Assembly: GCA_050260415.1 (NCBI GenBank)
Contig: JBLNCE010000127.1
Coordinates: 1 to 36,678 of the forward strand
Length of the DNA stretch: 36,678 nucleotides
Source of the DNA: JBLNCE01 sp050260415
Lineage (GTDB): Bacteria > Bacillota > UBA4882 > JAAYXC01
Reading direction: 5' to 3'
This document shows positions 31,453 through 36,678 of the stretch, in pieces. The notes beneath the pieces were generated by a model. That model saw nothing but the letters and a program-made list of their open reading frames with translations. It did no database searches and was not told the origin of the DNA. The stretch's first letter is position 1, and every line of letters starts with the position of its first letter. The position numbers were made by a program, and so were the translations under genes.

Positions 31453-32538
31453 ATGCCTGAATTGACGTCCCCCCTGACGCTGAGGACGGTTCAGATCAAA
31501 AACCGCCTGGTCATGCCGCCAATGGTCCTCTTCAAAAAAGAGGGTACATGGAAACCGGACGCATCGCATCTGGAGTATTACGCGCGGCGTGCCAGAGCAG
31601 GTGTGGGCCTCATTATCGTCGAGGCGACATCGGTCTCGCCCGAGGGACGTTTGGCCCCGTTCCAGCTCCGCGCCTGGGATGACGCGCACGTCGAAGCCCT
31701 GGCGCCGATTGCGCGGGCCATCAAGACGTCCGGCGCCGTTGCGCTCATCCAGCTCCATCATGCCGGCGCGAACACCCATCTCGCGGCGACCGAAGGCGCC
31801 ACTCTGGTCTCACCATCGGGCGTGCCCGTCAACAAGACCGAGAGCGCCAGGCGCGCGCTTACCCCGGAAGAAATCTGCGCTTTGGTCGCCTGCTTTGCCG
31901 CGGCGGCACAAAGATGCATCCAGGCTGGTTTTGACGGTGTGGAGCTTCACGGCGCGCACGGCTACCTGCTGAGCCAATTCCTCTCCCCGTTGACCAATCG
32001 GCGCACCGACGGCTGGGGCGGACCCACGGTCCGCGAGCGTCTTGCTTTTCCCCTGGCGGTGGCGCGCGCGGTCCGTGGCGTAATCGGCCCGCGGCCGCTC
32101 CTCGGTTACCGGCTCGGAATCGCGGATTACGCGGCGGGCGGTTTGCCGCTGGCGGAGGGAATCGAAGCGGCGGGTATCCTCGCCGGTACGGGGTACCTTG
32201 ACTTGCTCCATGTCTCCAATGGGTTGAGCGGGGTACACCGGCCGCTGCCTCCCGCCGATTTCGAGTTCAGCCAGCTTCTATGGTTGGGCGCCCAGGCAAA
32301 AGCCGCGGTGGACCTTCCCGTCATCGCCGTCGGAGGCATCCGCACGGGCGCCGAGGCACGCCGGGTCCTAAGCCGGAACCACGCAGACCTGGTGGCCGTG
32401 GGCAAGGCGATGCTGGCGGATCCGGATTGGCCGGCCAAGGCGCTGGCCGGCCAAGATGATGCTATCCGTACCTGCCTGATCTGCCCGCGCTGCGCCCACT
32501 TTGAACCGGAGAGACGGTGCGCGGCCTGGGGAACCTGA
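31453..32538 (+). CDS. Old Yellow Enzyme family FMN oxidoreductase
   Basis: This 361-residue TIM-barrel flavoprotein probably reduces activated C=C bonds with NAD(P)H. It begins with LTLRTVQIKNRLVMPPM, has LIQLHHAG, the substrate-binding His in DGVELHGAHGYLLSQFLSP (HGAH), the NRRTDGWGG loop, and VIAVGGIRTG / VAVGKAMLADPDWP for FMN phosphate binding. The C terminus has CLICPRC and a later Cys, reminiscent of the 4Fe-4S site of 2,4-dienoyl-CoA reductase-type members, but the NAD-binding half of those enzymes is missing. GAGGTGGAG precedes the ATG. The stop lies only four bases from the convergent ATP-grasp gene. The substrate is unknown. Confidence 0.88.
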   Translation: MPELTSPLTLRTVQIKNRLVMPPMVLFKKEGTWKPDASHLEYYARRARAGVGLIIVEATSVSPEGRLAPFQLRAWDDAHVEALAPIARAIKTSGAVALIQLHHAGANTHLAATEGATLVSPSGVPVNKTESARRALTPEEICALVACFAAAAQRCIQAGFDGVELHGAHGYLLSQFLSPLTNRRTDGWGGPTVRERLAFPLAVARAVRGVIGPRPLLGYRLGIADYAAGGLPLAEGIEAAGILAGTGYLDLLHVSNGLSGVHRPLPPADFEFSQLLWLGAQAKAAVDLPVIAVGGIRTGAEARRVLSRNHADLVAVGKAMLADPDWPAKALAGQDDAIRTCLICPRCAHFEPERRCAAWGT

Positions 32539-32542
32539 ATCG

Positions 32543-33793
32543 CTACGCATTCTTGGCCGCTGCCAACTCCCTGTTAAAGATGGTTTCGTCAAAGAGGACC
32601 CTGTCCAAAAAGACTTCTCCGCCCCGCGCGCTAAGCAACCGCGGAATCCTGGGCACGATGAAAGCCCAGAGCGCGAAGAAAGGCTTGAGATCCCGCCAGG
32701 CGAAAACGTCATCCGGATACGATGCCGCTCTGAGGACCGACCGCCAAAGGGCGGCTTTCTGTCCCAGCCGCAGCCCGCTGTCCAGGAGGCTGTCCAGCGC
32801 CGAGGCGGCTTCGAGGAAATGCATCTTTGCCCTGACTCCCTCCCTCGGCGCCTCGATGGCGCGCACGGGACGATCCAAGAGCAGGTCCACATACGCCCCG
32901 AGGAGGTCCGAACCGGCATAATACCCGAAGATGACTCCCGGCGCCAGACGCGGGTTCACGTCGATGAGGTAGAGCTCCCCGGTGGCCTCGTCACACATAT
33001 AATCGACGCTCATGAAGCCGGTCCAGGAAAGATGCGAGATGAGAGCCTGGTCGTATTTCGCCGCCAGCTCGTGACGGACCACTTCGCGCAGGGAACTCGT
33101 GCCGCCCGAACGCGGGTAAACGCGCAGAGCTTTGAAGATGACCTGCCCCAGCATCTCGCCGTCCTTGGACAGGCTGACGGTGGAGATCAGGGGCCCGGAC
33201 ACATAACGCTGAATAATGGGCAACTCGTCCTCGCCGAGTTGGTAGCGGTCGATCAACTGCGCGCAGACCTCGGGGAGTTCCCTTGGGTCCTTGACGATCT
33301 TTTGCCCGTGCGCGTTGCAGGCCTTGCGGAGCTTGACGACGACCGGAAAATCCACCGCCCGGACGGCTTCTTGGAGCGCGGCGCGCGATGTCGGCTTAAA
33401 GGTGGGGTCGGGAACCGGCACGCCGATCGAGCGCGCGATCTCGGCCGCGTTGTGCTTGTCGTGCACGGCGAGGATGGCCTCGTACGGCATCATGTGAAAA
33501 CGGGTAAACTTCTTGACCTGATCCTGGTAGAATGCCATCAGGAACGCATCCTCGAAAGACGGAAGGTAGAGGTCGTAACCTCCCCGCTCCAGCTCGGCCA
33601 AGACCGCCTGCACGAACCGCAAGGGCTCATAACGGGACGAGGGAAAGACGAGCCGCTTGCGGACCGCCCTCGAGTGTAACGCGTAATCGAGGGGTGACGA
33701 GCCGCCGGCCGTAACCATGAAACCAAGATCCGCCAGACGCCTGACCACGAACAATCCGACCGGCGTCATCGCACCTGTCACCAACGCACGCAT
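32543..33793 (-). CDS. ATP-grasp domain protein
   Basis: The protein has about 416 residues. An N-terminal Rossmann-like pre-ATP-grasp domain (RALVTGAMTPVGLFVVRRL) is followed by a central ATP-grasp fold: VHDKHNAAEIARSIGVPVPDPTF, then FPVVVKLRKACNAHG with the ATP-binding Lys, and the metal-binding FMSVDYMCDEATGELYLIDVNPRL (Asp and Glu/Asn of the Mg site). It resembles carbamoyl-phosphate synthase-like ligases that join a carboxylate to an amine. The C-terminal 100 residues are helical and unassigned. The start is ATG 33793, with AGGTGG five bases upstream. It converges with the OYE gene. A ligase for a secondary metabolite or cell-envelope compound is possible. Confidence 0.8.
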   Translation of the reverse strand: MRALVTGAMTPVGLFVVRRLADLGFMVTAGGSSPLDYALHSRAVRKRLVFPSSRYEPLRFVQAVLAELERGGYDLYLPSFEDAFLMAFYQDQVKKFTRFHMMPYEAILAVHDKHNAAEIARSIGVPVPDPTFKPTSRAALQEAVRAVDFPVVVKLRKACNAHGQKIVKDPRELPEVCAQLIDRYQLGEDELPIIQRYVSGPLISTVSLSKDGEMLGQVIFKALRVYPRSGGTSSLREVVRHELAAKYDQALISHLSWTGFMSVDYMCDEATGELYLIDVNPRLAPGVIFGYYAGSDLLGAYVDLLLDRPVRAIEAPREGVRAKMHFLEAASALDSLLDSGLRLGQKAALWRSVLRAASYPDDVFAWRDLKPFFALWAFIVPRIPRLLSARGGEVFLDRVLFDETIFNRELAAAKNA

Positions 33794-33960
33794 CCATACC
33801 ACCTACTTCCGTAATTGGGGTCTCTATTCGCCGCTACGGGGGGATTTCCTCTTTGGGAACAAGCTTGACTGCCGCGCATTGCGATGGAGGCGCGGTAGAT
33901 CGAGAGGTTTCTCGCATCGCACCTAAAACGGCGCGCAAATGGCCATCCGGTTTGGGCATC

Positions 33961-33990
33961 AAAAAAGCCGCAAGGAGGTAGCCTGCGGCT
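33961..33990 (-). terminator. intrinsic terminator of the Spo0E-like gene
   Basis: On the minus strand AGCCGCA and TGCGGCT pair around GGCTACCTCCT and are followed by six T. It is a strong, classical terminator about 38 bases after the Spo0E-like stop. The stretch from here to the ATP-grasp start (33794-33960) shows nothing else. Confidence 0.9.
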
Positions 33991-34027
33991 GTCGAATATC
34001 CTTGATCGAATATGGACGGAGTCTGGG

Positions 34028-34240
34028 TTAACGCCCCGCGGTTCCCTCGGAACCGGCTTGCCGCGTGGAATCCTGCTTGTCCGGTTTGGCGCCGCGAATG
34101 CCCATGAGCCGGTTGACGATCTGGTCGAGTTCGGCCGCCAGGGCGAGGATGGGCGGCGAGGATAGCGGCATCGAGCCTGCCAGGTTCTTGATCCGCTGCT
34201 GGAGCTCCCAGATACGCTCCCGGTCGCTCTCGTCGGACAT
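34028..34240 (-). CDS. Spo0E-like aspartyl-phosphate phosphatase family protein
   Basis: This 70-residue protein forms a two-helix hairpin. The first helix is ERIWELQQRIKNLAG and the second PPILALAAELDQIVNRLM, which fits the Spo0E motif (usually S-Q-E-L-D). Spo0E proteins dephosphorylate Spo0A~P and delay sporulation. Here the Ser of the motif is Ala (AAELD), while the Glu-Leu-Asp core is kept, so activity may still be present. The tail is Lys/Asp/Gln-rich and probably disordered. The ATG lies eight bases after GGAGG. It diverges from the XRE regulator and has its own terminator. The presence of Spo0E suggests a spore-forming ancestry. Confidence 0.7.
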   Translation of the reverse strand: MSDESDRERIWELQQRIKNLAGSMPLSSPPILALAAELDQIVNRLMGIRGAKPDKQDSTRQAGSEGTAGR

Positions 34241-34380
34241 ACGCCATTCCTCCATTGCGGCTCTGGCCGGTCCGTGCTAAGATAATACCAACCGCACCGG
34301 ACTGCGCCCCGATGGCCGCTCGGTTGACGCCACAAGCAAATCATAATACGCCAGACATCAATTGTCAAGGATGGATCGGC

Positions 34381-34770
34381 ATGCATTCCGGCCAAAGGTT
34401 GAGGAGTCTTCGCCAACAACACCGGTTAACCCAGGGGCAGTTGGCGGAGAAACTCGGGGTCACCGAGTTCACCGTCTGCCGTTATGAAAACGGCCAGATT
34501 ACCATGCCGATTGAGGCTATAAAACGCGCCGCGGCGGTCTTTGACGCCTGCCCGGCCTATTTCCTGGACGAATCAGGCTGCCAATTGGGGCAAGATCAAG
34601 AACTGATCGAGGTCTTCCGGTGGGTGGATCGCCTTGACCAAGCCAAGCGCGATGTGGTAATCCGCACGCTCAGAGCCCTCTTGACCTCCATGGCGGAGAA
34701 CGACGGAACCGCTGACGCGCCAACGGCGAAGGCGCCAAAGGCGAAACCCGGGCCGAAACTTAAGCCGTGA
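34381..34770 (+). CDS. XRE/SinR-like transcriptional regulator
   Basis: The protein has 129 residues. An HTH_3 domain lies at about 4-60 (GQRLRSLRQQHRLTQGQLAEKLGVTEFTVCRYENGQ), with the recognition helix in VTEFTVCRYENG. A helical region follows (about 60-110) and then a basic low-complexity tail (AKAPKAKPGPKLKP). It may regulate itself or the divergent Spo0E-like gene 140 bases away. ATG 34381 is chosen because the conserved domain begins there, with AAGGATGG upstream. The in-frame extension back to 34255 has no domain character. Confidence 0.85.
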   Translation: MHSGQRLRSLRQQHRLTQGQLAEKLGVTEFTVCRYENGQITMPIEAIKRAAAVFDACPAYFLDESGCQLGQDQELIEVFRWVDRLDQAKRDVVIRTLRALLTSMAENDGTADAPTAKAPKAKPGPKLKP

Positions 34771-34850
34771 GGGCTTTTCACTCAACCCCGGCCTCCCCTC
34801 TATTGCGGCGGGTACGGGTTTTTCATACCGCTGGTTAGAAAATGGCATCA

Positions 34851-34910
34851 AACTCACCCCCCGTCCCCCTCTCGAAGCGTAGAGAGGGGGTGCCCGGGCG
34901 GAGGTGAGTT
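34851..34910. repeat. dispersed palindromic repeat, copy 2 (intact)
   Basis: AACTCACC...CCCCCTCTC (34851-34873) and GAGAGGGGGTG...GGTGAGTT (34882-34910) are long inverted arms around a short GAAGCGTA loop. The right arm matches 129-161. The element lies between the XRE gene and the RlmD gene, about 100 bases before the start of the latter. RNA made from either strand would form a long hairpin. No coding capacity is visible. Confidence 0.75.
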
Positions 34911-35005
34911 GGCAAACGCAGAAGCTGTCTCATTTTCATCCTTTGTTGTCCCGGTAGAATGCCGGGGTATGCTGGGTGGATGCTTCTCGAAGGGGTGAAT
35001 GTGTC

Positions 35006-36394
35006 TTGCCCGGGTTGGATACCAGGCAGCCGGTCTCCGTCGGCGAGGTGGTGCGCACCACCATCACGGGATACGGGCATAACGGGGAAGGCGTGGGACG
35101 GATCAAGGAGTTTACCATCTTTGTCGCGGGCGCTCTCCGCGGCGAAGAGGTGGAGGCCCGGGTAACGGAAGTCCGTCAGAGTTTCGGCCGCGCCGAAACT
35201 CTGCGCGTCCTCAAGCAGGCCCCCGAGCGGGTATCCCCTCCCTGCGCCATCTACGAGCGCTGCGGCGGATGCCAGCTTTTGCACCTTACCTACGAAGCCC
35301 AGCTGGAACTGAAGAAGCAGCGGGTGGCCGACGCCCTGTCTCGCCTGGGCGGTCTGACCGATGTGCACGTGCACGACACGATCAGCATGGAGTCACCCTG
35401 GCATTATCGCAATAAAGTGCAATACCCCTTGGGCAAGGCCGGCCAGGAAATCGTGGTCGGCTGCTACGAGCAGCGCACGCATCAGATCGTCCCCACGCGC
35501 GATTGCCTCATCCAGCAGGACGTCAACAACCAATTGATGCAGGCCGTGCGCGACCTGGCCCAGGAATGGGGCCTCACGGTCTATGAAGAGGAAACGGGCC
35601 GCGGTTTTCTCCGGCACGTCCTGATCAAGAACGCCGCCCAGACCGGACAGGCCATGGTGGTCCTGGTGACCAACGGCCGGGATTTCCCGCGCGGCCATGA
35701 GTTCGGCCAAAGGCTGGCGGAGCGGGCGCCCTCCCTGACCAGCCTCGTGCAGAACGTGAACATGCTCAAGACGAACGTCATCCTCGGTCCGCAGACCAAA
35801 GTGCTCTGGGGGGAGGAAGCGATCGTCGACGAGGTCGGCGGCCTCAGGTTCCGCATCTCCGCGACCTCCTTCTTCCAGGTGAACCCCCTGCAAACGGAGA
35901 CGCTCTACCGCTATGCCACCGCCTACGCCGGGCTGACCGGCCGCGAGACGGTCATCGACGCCTATTGCGGCGTCGGCAGCCTGACGCTCTTCCTGGCCTT
36001 GAAGACGCGGAAGGTATACGGCGTCGAGGTCGTCGAGGGCGCCGTCGAGGACGCGGCGGAGAACGCCAAGCTGAACGGGATCACGAACGTGGAGTTCATC
36101 GTGGGCGAGGCGGAAAAGGTCCTCCCCAAGCTGGCCGCGATCGGCATCCGCTTTGACGTGGCCGTCCTGGACCCGCCGCGCGCCGGCTGCGAGCAGAAGG
36201 TCCTGCAGACCCTGGCCAAGGTGGACGTGGGCCGGATCGTCTACGTCAGCTGCAACCCGAGCACGCTGGCCAGGGACTTGAAGGTCTTGACGGGGCTGGG
36301 GTACAAGGCGGTGGAAGTGCAGCCGGTGGATATGTTTCCCCATACCTTTCACGTGGAGTGCGTGGCGCGGGTGGAGAGAGTCAGCAGTAAATGA
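35006..36394 (+). CDS. rlmD: 23S rRNA (uracil-C5)-methyltransferase, RlmD/RlmCD type
   Basis: RlmD-type enzymes methylate uridine C5 in 23S rRNA (U1939, and also U747 for RlmCD). The protein has about 462 residues with an N-terminal TRAM domain (VVRTTITGYGHNGEGVGRI). Iron-sulfur cysteines are C80, C86 and C89 (CX5CGGC) and C167 (TRDC). The SAM-binding site is VIDAYCGVGSLTLFLAL. The catalytic Cys is C416 in VYVSCNPSTLARD, with LDPPRAGC upstream. TTG at 35006 is chosen because AAGGGGTG lies eight bases before it; a GTG at 34976 is in frame but without a site. It stands alone between a palindromic repeat and the right-edge remnant. Confidence 0.93.
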   Translation: MPGLDTRQPVSVGEVVRTTITGYGHNGEGVGRIKEFTIFVAGALRGEEVEARVTEVRQSFGRAETLRVLKQAPERVSPPCAIYERCGGCQLLHLTYEAQLELKKQRVADALSRLGGLTDVHVHDTISMESPWHYRNKVQYPLGKAGQEIVVGCYEQRTHQIVPTRDCLIQQDVNNQLMQAVRDLAQEWGLTVYEEETGRGFLRHVLIKNAAQTGQAMVVLVTNGRDFPRGHEFGQRLAERAPSLTSLVQNVNMLKTNVILGPQTKVLWGEEAIVDEVGGLRFRISATSFFQVNPLQTETLYRYATAYAGLTGRETVIDAYCGVGSLTLFLALKTRKVYGVEVVEGAVEDAAENAKLNGITNVEFIVGEAEKVLPKLAAIGIRFDVAVLDPPRAGCEQKVLQTLAKVDVGRIVYVSCNPSTLARDLKVLTGLGYKAVEVQPVDMFPHTFHVECVARVERVSSK

Positions 36395-36678
36395 TAAAGT
36401 AGATCGTTCCAAAAATAACAAAAGATGACGCCTATGGCATAACCCTCGAAAATGGACTCACGGGAGATCGTAGTGAGCTTATCGACTTTGCGAATGAGAT
36501 AGTTGCTCAGGCTAATCAGCATTTATACGAAGATTCGCCCTCATCGCAAAGATGTAAGCCACGAGCATGATCTCGACGCACCACGCAAGCGTGACCCATA
36601 TATCATTGCCCACCGGCCGCCTGACAGCAGCGCCCGGATGGCATCCACGATCGAGGTCACGGTTGGTTTAGGCAAAGG
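36395..36678. other. right-edge stretch, AT-richer
   Basis: The first 120 bases after the methyltransferase gene are visibly richer in A and T than the rest of the window. Both strands have open frames of about 50 codons here without a start codon (plus from 36408, minus through 36511-36398). Neither can be named. The distal part carries the ABC-2 permease remnant listed next. The composition change hints at recently acquired or decaying DNA. Confidence 0.3.
36512..36678 (-). pseudogene. ABC-2 type permease C terminus, cut by window edge, frameshifted
   Basis: On the minus strand, reading from the window edge, one frame gives VTSIVDAIRALLSGG and a second gives PVGNDIWVTLAWCVEIMLVAYI, then FAMRANLR and a TAG stop. 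Joined, they match the usual end of DrrB-type ABC-2 permeases (alRaLllGgPvg...W..l.W). The switch lies at about 36615-36618, in GGCC, and is repaired by one extra C. It is either a real one-base deletion or a sequencing error. The rest of the gene lies outside the window. Confidence 0.55.

Noticed and set aside
35393..36421. minus-strand open frame of 342 codons
   Set aside because: Antisense to the rlmD gene, whose iron-sulfur, SAM and catalytic motifs are all intact.
1..36678. CRISPR arrays, tRNA genes, prophage or transposase genes
   Set aside because: I looked for regularly spaced repeats, tRNA T-loop and anticodon patterns and transposase motifs and saw none that hold up.

Overview
The window looks like chromosome from a GC-rich, double-membraned (diderm) member of the Firmicutes/Bacillota, and no tool or database was used to place it. 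Two sets of signals coexist. The outer-membrane set is a lipid A and LPS-transport gene cluster, S-layer-homology (SLH) proteins, a beta-barrel ending in phenylalanine and a DUF3084 protein. The Firmicute-type set is a Spo0E-like protein, a TIGR04086/DUF3792 membrane protein, strong GGAGG ribosome binding sites and frequent TTG/GTG starts. An uncultured Limnochordia-, Hydrogenispora- or Negativicutes-like lineage would fit, but the lineage is inference. rnpB is of the ancestral A type, not the Bacillus B type.

Region 1 (1-1,700): a short left-edge stretch with a palindromic repeat, then an MFS exporter on the minus strand that diverges from the main operon.

Region 2 (1,680-21,300, all plus strand) is an envelope-biogenesis locus. 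It starts behind an extended -10 promoter with an unusual pair: an 838-residue membrane protein with a very large extracytoplasmic domain and an ABC ATPase. Then come lpxC, fabZ, lpxA and lpxI (early lipid A synthesis) and lptC, lptA, lptB and lptF (LPS extraction and bridge). These are followed by a DUF3084 protein, a small SLH protein, a YqgF-like nuclease, an SLH/beta-barrel protein, a secreted protein of unknown function and a short LptD-like outer-membrane translocon. Two paralogous secreted proteins with EF-hand-like loops follow. queH and recO close the run. The genes give an almost complete route from UDP-GlcNAc acylation to insertion of LPS, but lpxD, lpxB, lpxK, Kdo genes and a second LptF/G permease are not in the window.

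Region 3 (21,500-28,400) is mixed: a small winged-helix-like protein, an Hsp20 chaperone with an inverted repeat in its leader, a DUF1232 protein, a LarA-like protein, and rnpB on the minus strand with a consensus promoter, a terminator and a REP-like palindrome forming its P12 arm. A GAF-GGDEF cyclase, a TIGR04086 protein whose ribosome binding site is part of an inverted repeat, a secreted FG-GAP-like protein and a CorA C-terminal remnant follow on the minus strand.

Region 4 (28,700-36,678) holds an STAS-like protein, a GNAT acetyltransferase, an alpha-oxoamine synthase (possibly serine palmitoyltransferase-like), an Old Yellow Enzyme family oxidoreductase, an ATP-grasp protein, a Spo0E-like protein divergent from an XRE regulator, a second copy of the palindromic repeat, an RlmD-type rRNA methyltransferase, and an ABC-2 permease remnant with an apparent frameshift at the right edge.

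The strongest candidate for something undescribed is the ABC pair at 1,713-4,975 that heads the LPS operon. Next are the compact LptD, the EF-hand twins, the SLH pair and the palindrome inside rnpB.
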